Assembly (NCBI GenBank): GCA_030142905.1
Contig: JASJOG010000318.1
Span: 188,501-252,500, forward strand
Length of the DNA stretch: 64,000 nucleotides
Source: Heliopora coerulea
Lineage: Eukaryota; Cnidaria; Anthozoa; Scleralcyonacea; Helioporidae
Direction: 5' to 3'
Part shown: piece after piece, positions 20,301-32,226 of the stretch
Layout: each line of letters opens with the position of its first letter
Position numbering within the stretch: position 1 is the first letter of the stretch
Notes under the pieces: generated by a model
Seen by the model: only the letters and a program-made list of their open reading frames with translations
Told to the model about the DNA's origin: nothing
Databases searched by the model: none
Program-made: the position numbers and the translations under genes

Positions 20301-23300
20301 TTACTCATACCTAGCGTCTTCAAATTCTTTAGCTCAGGTATTGAAAATGGCTGCTTGCCAAGATTGTAGTTGGAGGAAAGGAATAGAACTTCTAAACTAA
20401 TGCAATTTTCCAGTCCATTCGGAAACTGTTTAAGACCACAGTTACTCATACCTAGCGTCTTCAAATTCTTTAGCTCAGGTATTGAAAATGGCTGCTTGCC
20501 AAGATTGTAGTTGGAGGAAAGGAATAGAACTTCTAAACTAATGCAATTTTCCAGTCCATTCGGAAACTGTTTAAGACCACACTTACTCATACCTAGCGTC
20601 TTCAAATTCTTTAGCTCAGGTATTGAAAATGGCTGCTTGCCAAGATTGTCGTTGGAGGAAAGGCCTAGAACTTCTAAACTAACGCAATTTTCGAGTCCAT
20701 CCGGGAACTTTTCAAGACCACAGTTACTCATATCGAGCTTCTTCAAATTCTTCAGTCCAGAAATTGCAAATGGCTGCTTGCCAAGGATGTCGTTGGAGGA
20801 AAGGAATAGAACTTCTAAACTAACGCAATTCTCGAGTCCATCCGGGAACTTTTCAAGACCACACTTACTCATACCTAGCGTCTTCAAATTCTTTAGCTCA
20901 GGTATTGAAAATGGCTGCTTGCCAAGATTGTAGTTGGAGGAAAGGAATAGAACTTCTAAACTAATGCAATTTTCCAGTCCATTCGGAAACTGTTTAAGAC
21001 CACAGTTACTCATACCTAGCGTCTTCAAATTCTTTAGCTCAGGTATTGAAAATGGCTGCTTGCCAAGATTGTAGTTGGAGGAAAGGAATAGAACTTCTAA
21101 ACTAATGCAATTTTCCAGTCCATTCGGAAACTGTTTAAGACCACAGTTACTCATACCTAGCGTCTTCAAATTCTTTAGCTTACGAATTGAAAATGGCTGC
21201 TTGCCAAGATTGTCGTTGGAGGAAAGGCCTAGAACTTCTAAACTAACGCAATTTTCGAGTCCATCCGGGAACTTTTCAAGACCACAGTTACTCATATCGA
21301 GCTTCTTCAAATTCTTCAGTCCAGAAATTGCAAATGGCTGCTTGCCAAGGATGTCGTTGGAGGAAAGGTCTAGAACTTCTAAACTAACGCAATTCTCGAG
21401 TCCATCCAGGAACTTTTCAAGACCACACTTACTCATACCTAGCGTCTTCAAATTCTTTAGCTCAGGTATTGAAAATGGCTGCTTGCCAAGATTGTAGTTG
21501 GAGGAAAGGAATAGACCTTCTAAACTAATGCAATTTTCCAGTCCATCCGGGAACTTTTCAAGACCACAGTTCTTCATATCTAGCCCCTTCAAATTCTTCA
21601 GGTCCGGAATTGAAAATGGCTGCTTGCCAAGATTGTGGTTGGAGGAAAGGCCTAGAACTTCTAAACTAATGCAATTTTCGAGTCCATCCGGGAACTTTTC
21701 AAGACCACAGTTACTCATATCGAGCTTCTTCAAATTCTTCAGTCCAGAAATTGCAAATGGCTGCTTGCCAAGGATGTCGTTGGAGGAAAGGTCTAGAACT
21801 TCTAAACTAACGCAATTCTCGAGTCCATCCGGGAACTTTTCAAGACCACACTTACTCATACCTAGCGTCTTCAAATTCTTTAGCTCAGGTATTGAAAATG
21901 GCTGCTTGCCAAGATTGTAGTTGGAGGAAAGGAGTAGAACTTCTAAACTAATGCAATTTTCGAGTCCATCCGGGAACTTTTCAAGGCCACAGTTCTTCAT
22001 ATCTAGCCCCTTCAAATTCTTTAGGTCCGGAATTGAAAATGACTGCTTGCCAAGGTTGCCGTTAAAGGAAAGGGCTAGAACTCTTAAACTAATGCAATTT
22101 TCTAGTCCATCCGGGAACTTTTCAAGACCACATTTACTCATACCTAGCGTCTTCAAATTATTTAGCTCAGGTATTGAAAATGGCTGCTTGCCAAGATTGT
22201 AGTTGGAGGAAAGGAATAGAACTTCTAAACTAACGCAATTTTCCAGTCCATCCGGGAACTTTTCAAGACCACACTTACTCATACCTAGCGTCTTCAAATT
22301 CTTTAGCTCAGGTATTGAAAATGGCTGCTTGCCAAGATTGTCGTTGGAGGAAAGGCCTAGAACTTCTAAACTAACGCAATTTTCGAGTCCATCCGGGAAC
22401 TTTTCAAGACCACAGTTACTCATATCGAGCTTCTTCAAATTCTTCAGTCCAGAAATTGCAAATGGCTGCTTGCCAAGGATGTCGTTGGAGGAAAGGTCTA
22501 GAACTTCTAAACTAACGCAATTCTCGAGTCCATCCGGGAACTTTTCAAGACCACACTTACTCATACCTAGCGTCTTCAAATTCTTTAGCTCAGGTATTGA
22601 AAATGGCTGCTTGCCAAGATTGTAGTTGGAGGAAAGGAATAGAACTTCTAAACTAATGCAATTTTCCAGTCCATTCGGAAACTGTTTAAGACCACAGTTA
22701 CTCATACCTAGCGTCTTCAAATTCTTTAGCTCAGGTATTGAAAATGGCTGCTTGCCAAGATTGTAGTTGGAGGAAAGGAATAGAACTTCTAAACTAATGC
22801 AATTTTCCAGTCCATTCGGAAACTGTTTAAGACCACAGTTACTCATACCTAGCGTCTTCAAATTCTTTAGCTTACGAATTGAAAATGGCTGCTTGCCAAG
22901 ATTGTCGTTGGAGGAAAGGCCTAGAACTTCTAAACTAACGCAATTTTCGAGTCCATCCGGGAACTTTTCAAGACCACAGTTACTCATATCGAGCTTCTTC
23001 AAATTCTTCAGTCCAGAAATTGCAAATGGCTGCTTGCCAAGGATGTCGTTGGAGGAAAGGTCTAGAACTTCTAAACTAACGCAATTCTCGAGTCCATCCG
23101 GGAACTTTTCAAGACCACACTTACTCATACCTAGCGTCTTCAAATTCTTTAGCTCAGGTATTGAAAATGGCTGCTTGCCAAGATTGTAGTTGGAGGAAAG
23201 GAGTAGAACTTCTAAACTAATGCAATTTTCGAGTCCATCCGGGAACTTTTCAAGGCCACAGTTCTTCATATCTAGCCCCTTCAAATTCTTTAGGTCCGGA

Positions 23301-26300
23301 ATTGAAAATGACTGCTTGCCAAGGTTGCCGTTAAAGGAAAGGGCTAGAACTCTTAAACTAATGCAATTTTCGAGTCCATCCGGGAACTTTTCAAGACCAC
23401 ATTTACTCATACCTAGCGTCTTCAAATTATTTAGCTCAGGTATTGAAAATGGCTGCTTGCCAAGATTGTAGTTGGAGGAAAGGAATAGAACTTCTAAACT
23501 AACGCAATTTTCCAGTCCATCCGGGAACTTTTCAAGACCACACTTACTCATACCTAGCGTCTTCAAATTCTTTAGCTCAGGTATTGAAAATGGCTGCTTG
23601 CCAAGATTGTCGTTGGAGGAAAGGCCTAGAACTTCTAAACTAACGCAATTTTCGAGTCCATCCGGGAACTTTTCAAGACCACAGTTACTCATATCGAGCT
23701 TCTTCAAATTCTTCAGTCCAGAAATTGCAAATGGCTGCTTGCCAAGGATGTCGTTGGAGGAAAGGAATAGAACTTCTAAACTAACGCAATTCTCGAGTCC
23801 ATCCGGGAACTTTTCAAGACCACACTTACTCATACCTAGCGTCTTCAAATTCTTTAGCTCAGGTATTGAAAATGGCTGCTTGCCAAGATTGTCGTTGGAG
23901 GAAAGGCCTAGAACTTCTAAACTAACGCAATTTTCGAGTCCATCCGGGAACTTTTCAAGACCACAGTTACTCATATCGAGCTTCTTCAAATTCTTCAGTC
24001 CAGAAATTGCAAATGGCTGCTTGCCAAGGATGTCGTTGGAGGAAAGGTCTAGAACTTCTAAACTAACGCAATTCTCGAGTCCATCCGGGAACTTTTCAAG
24101 ACCACACTTACTCATACCTAGCGTCTTCAAATTCTTTAGCTCAGGTATTGAAAATGGCTGCTTGCCAAGATTGTAGTTGGAGGAAAGGAATAGAACTTCT
24201 AAACTAATGCAATTTTCCAGTCCATTCGGAAACTGTTTAAGACCACAGTTACTCATACCTAGCGTCTTCAAATTCTTTAGCTCAGGTATTGAAAATGGCT
24301 GCTTGCCAAGATTGTAGTTGGAGGAAAGGAATAGAACTTCTAAACTAATGCAATTTTCCAGTCCATTCGGAAACTGTTTAAGACCACACTTACTCATACC
24401 TAGCGTCTTCAAATTCTTTAGCTTACGAATTGAAAATGGCTGCTTGCCAAGATTGTCGTTGGAGGAAAGGCCTAGAACTTCTAAACTAACGCAATTTTCG
24501 AGTCCATCCGGGAACTTTTCAAGACCACAGTTACTCATATCGAGCTTCTTCAAATTCTTCAGTCCAGAAATTGCAAATGGCTGCTTGCCAAGGATGTCGT
24601 TGGAGGAAAGGTCTAGAACTTCTAAACTAACGCAATTTTCTAATCCATCCGGGAACTTTTCAAGACCACAGTTACTCATATCGAGCTTCTTCAAATTCTT
24701 CAGTCCAGAAATTGCAAATGGCTGCTTGCCAAGGATGTCGTTGGAGGAAAGGTCTAGAACTTCTAAACTAACGCAATTCTCGAGTCCATCCGGGAACTTT
24801 TCAAGACCACACTTACTCATACCTAGCGTCTTCAAATTCTTTAGCTCAGGTATTGAAAATGGCTGCTTGCCAAGATTGTAGTTGGAGGAAAGGAATAGAA
24901 CTTCTAAACTAATGCAATTTTCCAGTCCATTCGGAAACTGTTTAAGACCACAGTTACTCATACCTAGCGTCTTCAAATTCTTTAGCTCAGGTATTGAAAA
25001 TGGCTGCTTGCCAAGATTGTAGTTGGAGGAAAGGAATAGAACTTCTAAACTAATGCAATTTTCCAGTCCATTCGGAAACTGTTTAAGACCACAGTTACTC
25101 ATACCTAGCGTCTTCAAATTCTTTAGCTTACGAATTGAAAATGGCTGCTTGCCAAGATTGTCGTTGGAGGAAAGGCCTAGAACTTCTAAACTAACGCAAT
25201 TTTCGAGTCCATCCGGGAACTTTTCTAGACCACAGTTACTCATATCGAGCTTCTTCAAATTCTTCAGTCCAGAAATTGCAAATGGCTGCTTGCCAAGGAT
25301 GTCGTTGGAGGAAAGGTCTAGAACTTCTAAACTAACGCAATTCTCGAGTCCATCCAGGAACTTTTCAAGACCACACTTACTCATACCTAGCGTCTTCAAA
25401 TTCTTTAGCTCAGGTATTGAAAATGGCTGCTTGCCAAGATTGTAGTTGGAGGAAAGGAATAGACCTTCTAAACTAATGCAATTTTCCAGTCCATCCGGGA
25501 ACTTTTCAAGACCACAGTTCTTCATATCTAGCCCCTTCAAATTCTTCAGGTCCGGAATTGAAAATGACTGCTTGCCAAGGTTGCCGTTAAAGGAAAGGGC
25601 TAGAACTCTTAAACTAATGCAATTTTCTAATCCATCCGGGAACTTTTCAAGACCACAGTTACTCATATCGAGCTTCTTCAAATTCTTCAGTCCAGAAATT
25701 GCAAATGGCTGCTTGCCAAGGATGTCGTTGGAGGAAAGGTCTAGAACTTCTAAACTAACGCAATTCTCGAGTCCATCCGGGAACTTTTCAAGACCACAGT
25801 TACTCATATCGAGCTTCTTCAAATTCGTCAGTCCAGAAATTGCAAATGGCTGCTTGCCAAGATTGTCGTTGGAGGAAAGGCCTAGAACTTCTAAACTAAC
25901 GCAATTTTCGAGTCCATCCGGGAACTTTTCAAGACCACAGTTACTCATATCGAGCTTCTTCAAATTCTTCAGTCCAGAAATTGCAAATGGCTGCTTGCCA
26001 AGGATGTCGTTGGAGGAAAGGTCTAGAACTTCTAAACTAACGCAATTTTCGAGTCCATCCGGGAACTTTTCAAGACCACACTTACTCATACCTAGCGTCT
26101 TCAAATTCTTTAGCTCAGGTATTGAAAATGGCTGCTTGCCAAGATTGTCGTTGGAGGAAATGTTGAGATCTTCTAAACTGATCAGATCTTCGAGTCCTTC
26201 CGGAGAAGCATTTAAGTTACAACTGAAAATCGTAAGTCGCTTCAGTTTCACAAGCTCACGAACGGAAAGTGATTGGTCCTGGAAATCATTGAAATTCAAC

Positions 26301-27184
26301 CCAAGTACCTCCAGCTCTTTCATCGTGGTTATGGCTGAAGGAAAGGTCGTCAATCCGCAGTTATACAAGACAAGTTTTCGTAGATTTAAAACATAGCATG
26401 ATAACTGGAAATGATCACCTATCGGATCATCAAAGATGTATAAATCTTGAAGGCTGTGTGCTTGATCCATTTGTGTTGGTAAAATCTTCTTTCCATCGGC
26501 ACATAACAAGAACTTTTCAAGCTTTGACATATCCTTAAGCGAAATTTCGCGGCATTCTGATGAAACATCAAGCTGAATTACTCGACTGTCTGATGTTTCT
26601 AAAGGAATATCCTGTAAAGAAATTTCAGGGAAACATTCGATGCACTTTGTCTCATCTTCATTCTCACCAACATTTACAGTTAACGTGTCTCCTGGTTCCC
26701 CACTCGCAATAATCAGTTCTTCTAAATCATTAACAGTGTCCCTGTCAAGACGATTAATTACACCAGTTTCATAATGTCTCAGTGTCAGTCGCTGCAATTT
26801 CTTTTTGCTTGAAGGGAAAAGTTGACCTTGGAACAATACTTTGCATCGTATGTCCAGACGAATGAGACCATGTTGATCAGTCTCGAGCTGGCAGGTCTTC
26901 CACAAGTATTTATTGTATTCAGATCTTTGATAAGCCGAGTTGTCGTCCTTGCACTCGTCAAATCCGCAAATTGAAATATGGCGGCCCAAATTACCGACGT
27001 TACTTTCCAGAAATCGCGGCAAACTTTGATGAAGAAGTAGAATTTTCTTGACTTGTGGATGATTTAAAACTTCGGAAGGAAAAGACTTTTCCGAATCATC
27101 GGCAGCTGTAAGGTCAACCACGTCTCCATATTGATCATCGGTTGAACTGTTGACAACGTTTGTGGCAAAAAAACTTTTGCTCAT
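17314..27184 (-). CDS. Giant exon: LRR array, Roc GTPase and COR (ROCO family)
   Basis: From the ATG at 27184 a single frame of about 3,168 codons runs to a TGA at 17680-17678 and then continues open in the same frame for another 121 codons to a donor at 17314. Domains in order: a unique N-terminus (1-190), irregular LRRs (to about 340), 47 near-identical 47-residue double-LRR units (about 345-2560), and a Roc GTPase with P-loop GNSGAGKTSL (about 2661), switch motif WDFGGQ (about 2716) and guanine-specificity motif TKSD (about 2780). A COR domain follows (GKVLRF...FVCPDPEWLIMMIKNVV, then YILIPALMP and VPVGLFERQMVR). ROCO proteins such as LRRK2 and MFHAS1 are GTP-regulated dimeric signalling scaffolds. 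No signal peptide is visible, so it is probably cytoplasmic. No kinase domain follows; death-domain exons do. The ATG is preferred over the in-frame TTG two codons upstream. Confidence 0.9.
17678..17680 (-). other. In-frame TGA within the COR domain
   Basis: The stop follows SDYMLH. The frame on the other side (KEGFYGVYDVEKADEVKF and onward) is unshifted and reads as the rest of COR, including the conserved-looking block RLHYIFANMVKELWPEL, up to a splice donor. COR domains usually carry a Trp at about this position, and TGG to TGA is a single transition, so a nonsense mutation is the simplest reading. It could be an assembly error, a segregating allele or recoding. Confidence 0.85.
19530..26165 (-). 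repeat. 47-unit, 141-bp tandem LRR array in perfect register
   Basis: An anchor sequence (reverse of NLGKQPF coding, ATGGCTGCTT on the plus strand) occurs from 19642 to 26128, exactly 46 x 141 bp apart, so no unit has gained or lost a base. Each unit encodes two leucine-rich repeats of 24 and 23 residues (L..L.L..N and L..L.M..C patterns). Units fall into a few module types: SIPELKNLKTLGMSKCGLEKF, AISGLKNLKKLDMSNCGLEKF, SIRKLKNLKTLGMSNCGLKQF and SIPDLKNLKGLDMKNCGLEKF. They are mosaically ordered. Many copies are identical at the DNA level, which implies recent expansion or gene conversion. Confidence 0.97.
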
Positions 27185-28026
27185 TTTCAACCCCTTTTCT
27201 TATTAAGATGTAATGGTCATTATCACATGCTGAATTTTAACGTTATCACCGATCTTTGCAAAACTCTATGGGCACGTGAAGGAAAAATGCCGATTTTGGA
27301 TTTAATCCTGTAAATGCAAATGAGGTGTAGTCTGATATTTCAAATGAAAAAAAAAGTCGACTAACATATAGTCAACTGACAAACGTTAAATCTATTTAAG
27401 ATTAAAACAGACAAACAAGAAACGTCGCTAAAAAATAACTTCTTTACATTGTACAGAAAGTCTAGATTTCAAGAGAGAAGTGTTGCGCTGTATTAGGAAG
27501 TATTAGGAAATACCAGGATCTGTGCGGAATGTACATTATGTACTTGTACACGAATGGACCAACACGGTTCTAAAACAATTGTTGATCGTCCACAATAAAT
27601 AAACACTGGGGTTTTGGTGCATGACCATTTATCGTCTCCCTTCGTTCTCCAAACATTGTTTTTTTATACCAAGGAGTCTTTCAATGTCTGCCTCTGGAGA
27701 ATCAAGCATTGCTTGGTTTTTGTAATTTAACACGTAAACATGCACTGTTGCTCACATAAAAGTAGTCTGTGGACATGCAGGTTCCTTGGTTGTGTGGTGG
27801 TAGAACAATAGTCAATACGGTTTCTGAGTGATTTGAATATCTTTTGGTTGTTTACGAAGTTATCAATGAAGTCGAGGTTGTAAATTACCGGCATTAAAAC
27901 TGGTCGACCATTCAATGCTGAGTTTGAGTAAATTGCTTCACTTTCGGTACAATAGCCTACCGTTTCCCATACCATATAGTAATTTCAAATATCAGTATTA
28001 ACGGCTTAAAGTTTGTACTTTTTGAT
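27185..28026. promoter_or_regulatory. 5' flank of the giant ROCO gene
   Basis: About 0.84 kb between the ROCO start codon and the LTR of the next gypsy element. It should contain the 5' UTR and promoter of the minus-strand gene, but I cannot point to a clear TATA box or initiator. Short frames here (for example minus 27727-27975) have no domain. The close LTR (28027) could influence expression. Confidence 0.35.
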
Positions 28027-28219
28027 TGTGACGATATATTTAAGGGACAAGTTAATATTGCATTAATATTTAGTTAAACTAACTAGTAATGGGGTGTGAC
28101 CTTCAAGTAGCGTGAGAACAACATATTTCAGCGGGGAAAACATAGCTCGTAACAGTAAAGACGTTTGACGAAGTGGAGAAATAAATTTGTGTTTACAATC
28201 TGGAGGTAAATCCATCACA
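28027..28219 (+). mobile_element. 5' LTR of the Gmr1-like element
   Basis: Starts TGTGACGATA and runs to about CATCACA directly before the primer-binding-like TTTGGTGGCAGC. Contains AATAAA (about 28175) as a possible polyadenylation signal. The 3' boundary differs slightly between the two LTRs, so it may be off by several bases. Confidence 0.85.
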
Positions 28220-28441
28220 TTTGGTGGCAGCAGTGGGATATTTAGGCGAAAAGCCCAGTTCACTGAAGACTATAAATCGTCAGTAAGTGAATCTCACGGG
28301 AGAAGTCAAACATTGTTTACGTATTTCGGTGGAGCTAAAACGATCAAACGACAAACAGAGAGAAGACTAATGGCTGAGAAGGTAAAGAGTAAACAAGCGA
28401 AAGATTAAGGAGACTTTGAAGATGGATCCGAAGGTAGCACA

Positions 28442-29500
28442 GTGAGCGAACTTTTACGCTACTTTCTTGAAGAAAGAAAAGAAGAAAAACAACGACAAGA
28501 GGCACGGGACCAGCAATTTTTGCAAATGATTGAATCAATGGCAGAGAAGAGAGCAGATGAAGACAAGAGAAGAGAGGAACGTCGAAGAGAAGATGAGAAG
28601 GAACGAGATGAGAGGCTGCTAGAACAGAGGAGAATATTTGCTGAGCGATTACAAACTGAAGAAGAAGACAAGCGCGCGTGGATCGAACAATACGAGAAAG
28701 AATGGAGTTAAGCCATCTTCGGAAATCGAAGATAATACGAAAACACGGGAAGCACGACTGCAGAAATTGACGGACACGGACGATATTGAACATTTCTTGA
28801 CAATGTTTGAAAGAGTTGCTAATGCTTACAAATGGCCAAATAACGTTTGGGCGTTAAAGTTGGCGCCATTGTTAACCGGAAAAGCTCAAGCTGCCTATGC
28901 TAACATGGATTCGGCAAAATCCCAAGATTTCCCTGAGGTGAAGCACGCTATTCTTAAGAGGTACAATATAAACGAAGAAAGATATTGACAAAGGTTCAGA
29001 AATATTAAGAAGAAACCAGAAGAAAGTTACGTCGAGATCGAGGTGCGATTACGAGATCCTTCGAAAAAGTGGTTAAAGCCAAATGAACGCAACAAAGAAG
29101 AACTGGTTGATGTTATCATCCGAGAACAGGTGGTGAATACAATGCCCCTTGAGCTGCAGCTACGAGTGAGAGAAAGAAAGCCAAAGACAGCAGGAGAAGC
29201 TGGGACGATAGGCGATGATATTATTTTGGCCAGAGAAGGCACATTCGGCATGACAAAGGGGAGCCAAAAATGTTTGAAATGTGGTTTTCCCAGACACTTT
29301 GCGCCCGACTGCAGAACCACAACAAAAAAGATAGAAACATACTCCCAGAGTCGAGAGAAGACAAGAAACGAAGTGAAAATACCAAAAAGCGGGAGACAAA
29401 CTTGACATGTTATCGATGTGGAAAATCAGGACACATTGCAAGCAGATGCCCTATAGCCTTTCCGAGGACCAAAGAAAGAAACAGTGGTGGGAATTTCTTC
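28442..29500 (+). pseudogene. gag: Gag with SCAN-like capsid and zinc knuckles, frameshifted
   Basis: A charged coiled-coil N-terminus (28442-28711: RREERRREDEKERDERLLEQ-type) is followed, in another frame, by a capsid-like region DDIEHFLTMFERVANAYKWP, VWALKLAPLLTGKAQAAY and the block LVDVIIREQVVNTMPLELQ. These resemble the SCAN-type capsid fold known from Gmr1-like elements. Two zinc-binding motifs follow (CLKCGFPRHFAPDC and CYRCGKSGHIASRC). At least three frame changes and stops occur, so no full Gag is made. Confidence 0.8.
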
Positions 29501-29554
29501 TGTGACAACGCAAGGAAAGCAAAGAGAAGTGTTACCAATTATCAATCAAGAGAC

Positions 29555-30771
29555 CGAGAATACGTGTGCCAAGGACTAGTGGAAGGAAAGCCTACTGAAC
29601 TATTGGTAGATTCTGGAGCTTCCTGTACGCTGGTACACCAAGATTTAGTGAAAGACGAGAAAATAAACAGAAATGACGAATTTGGGCCGAAAGAAAACGT
29701 TAGATCGTTTGTTGGCAAGATTCTATTGGCCTGGGATTATTCACGATGTGAGCCAACACTGTAAATCCTGTGGAACATGCCAAAAGTCTGCTGGACCAAG
29801 GAATATAAAACAAACCCACCTGGTACTTTTATCAATTATCGGGGAACCATTTCAAAGAATAGCCATGGATATCGTAGGCCCATTGATTCGAAGTAAGTCT
29901 GGCAACAAATACATCTTGGTTATCTGTGATTATAGTACAAGATATTCTGAAGCAGTACCACTGAAGAATATTGAAGCAGAGACCATAGCAAAAGAGTTAG
30001 GCAAGTTCTTTTCCCGAATGGGTGTCCTTCAAGAGATCCTCACTGACCAGGGATCCAACTTTACCTTACAGCTCCTGAAGGAAGTATACCGAATGTTGAA
30101 AATTACGCCAATACGTACAAGTCATTATCATCCCCTGACGGATCGCCTGGTGGAACGTTTTAATGATACTCCAACCCTAATGGCAGAAGACGACCTGATG
30201 GAGTGGGACCGATGGTTCCCCTTCCTTTTGTTTGCTTACAGGGAAGTACCTAATGAGTCGACAGGGTTCTCTTCTTTCGAACTTTTGATCGGTATACATG
30301 TTCGTTGCCCTTTGGATATCCTCAGAAAAACGTGGGAAGCAGATCCAAAGAGTTCGGAAGGTGTTATATCATACGTAATCAAAATGAGGAAAAGACTGTC
30401 AGGAACTATGGAGATAGCCCAAACCAATTTAGCAAGAGCACAGAAACGTTAGAAGAAATGGTATGACCAGAAAGCCAGGGTTCGAGAATTCCACGAAGGA
30501 GATGAAGTCCTGATACTGTTACCATCTAGCACCAATAAACTAAAAGCTAAATGGCGAGGTCCCTTTAGAGTAAAAAGGAAAGTAGGAGCCGTAAACTATG
30601 AAATTGAAACTGGAGGAAAGAGGAAGAAGACAAGAATTTACCACGTCAACATGCTTCGTAAATGGCTTACACCACAAGTGACGAGTTTTTATGAAGAAGT
30701 GGAAGCTGAAGGCTACAGTTCCGACGAAAGAGAGACCATACCACAGCTACCACGTCTGAACAATACAGACT
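29555..30771 (+). pseudogene. Protease remnant fused by deletion to integrase
   Basis: A retropepsin active site, LLVDSGASCTLVHQDLV (about 29605), is followed after about 20 codons by the integrase zinc-binding end (FYWPGIIHDVSQHC..CGTCQ) in a shifted frame, so the protease C-terminus and integrase N-terminus are deleted. The integrase core follows: MDIVGPL with the first Asp, TDQGSNF with the second, and the Glu in LVERFN. The usual Gly before LVERF is Arg. The C-terminal SH3-like region (GDEVLILLP, KWRGPF, YHVNMLRKW) is present after a TAG near 30450. Confidence 0.85.
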
Positions 30772-30800
30772 AGGAAATAACTATCAATAACAATCTCCAA

Positions 30801-32226
30801 GTGAACCAAAGAGAAGAAATGAAGCGACTCCTACAACAATACAGTGACGTTATTCAAGACAAACCAGGTCTTACCGACAAGGCAGTACACCACATTGAAA
30901 CAGGTAATGCAGTTCCAATACGCCTAGCCCCATACAGAATACCGTTCGCACAGCGAGAGGAAATGCGGAGAGAACTTCAGAAGATGGAAGAAATGGGAGT
31001 AATACAACCTTCAAAAAGCGATTGGGTATCCCCAGTTGTCATGGTTCCCAAGAAGGACGGAACACAACGGTTTTGTGTGGATTTTAGAAAGCTAAACAAG
31101 ATCTCCAGTTTTGATGCCTATCCGATGGCTAGAATTGACGACATTATTGATCAACTGGGAAAAGCGATGTATATCTTGACGCTCGACCTTACCCGAGGAT
31201 ATTGGCAGGTACCCTTAAATGACCAATTCAGAAAGAAAACGACATTCATTACACCGTTCAGACTTTATTAGTTTATAACGATGTCGTTCGGCCTTCATGG
31301 CGCCCCGCCCACTTCCCAAAAGATGGTGGATGGTATTCTACGAGGATCGGAGGAATTTACAGCAGCACTTTTGGATGCTATTATCGTATTCAGTGAGACA
31401 TGGGAGCAACATCTTCAACACGTTCGAGAAGTGTTGGAACGTCTAAGGAAGGCGGGACTTACAGCAAAACCCTCAAAGTGCCGCTTTGGAATGGAAGAAG
31501 TGGAATACCTGGGACACGTAGTTGGAGGAGGGAGAGTCAAACCTACCCTGGGCAAGATTCAAGCAGTTAAAGATTTTCCAAGGCCAGAGTCAAAGACGGA
31601 CGTCCGAGCTTTTCTATGACTAAGCGAATATTACAGAAAGTTCATTCCAAATTATGCTGAGATTTCTGCTCCGTTATCCGATTTGACACGTAAGACTGCA
31701 CCGAATGTTGTCATCTGAAACGACCAATGTAGAAAAGCTTTTACAACCTTGAAGGAACGACTTTGTAGTCTACCAGTGTTACATAGCCCGGATTTCAAGA
31801 AATCTTTTATCGTCCAAACAGATATATCCGACCGTGGTATTGGAGCAGTCCAGAGTCAACAAGAGACAGACGGAGAGCACCCAGTTGCATATATTAGCCG
31901 CAAGTTACGCCCGAGAGAGGAGATATGCTACGATAGAAAAAGAATGTCTGGCAATAGTTTGGGCCGTACAAACCTTAATAGTTTACCTTTATGGCCAGAA
32001 TTTCACTATCCAGACCGATTATCATCTGTTACAGTGGTTAGACCAAATAAAGAACAAGAATGGACGACTGACCCATTGGAGTCTTGTATTACAGTCCTAT
32101 AAATTTATAATTCAACATCGAAGTGGAAAAGAGAACTCGAACGCTGACACGCTGTCTAGCTCGAGGAGTGTGAAACCTCTAGGGCAGTGTCCCTGGCACT
32201 TCCCAGAGAAATCTTTTATTTTTTAA
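30801..32226 (+). pseudogene. Reverse transcriptase and RNase H of the Gmr1-like element
   Basis: RT begins with YSDVIQDKPGLTDKAVHHIETG and includes WVSPVVMVPKKDGTQRFCVDFR, LDLTRGYWQVPL and MSFGLHGAPPTSQ. The catalytic Y-x-D-D block reads LLDAIIVFSE, losing one of the two Asp residues, so the enzyme would be inactive. RNase H follows (QTDISDRGIGAV, then in a shifted frame IEKECLAIVWAVQ and QTDYHLLQWLD). Stops lie near 31270, 31617 and 31718. The pol reading ends at about 32165-32226. Confidence 0.9.

Noticed and set aside
19554..26396. Series of 90-316 codon open frames on the plus strand across the LRR array
   Set aside because: They are the antisense of the 141-bp units. The same antisense register stays open in nearly every unit only because the units are near-identical. 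They have no start context, no domain and no splice signals.
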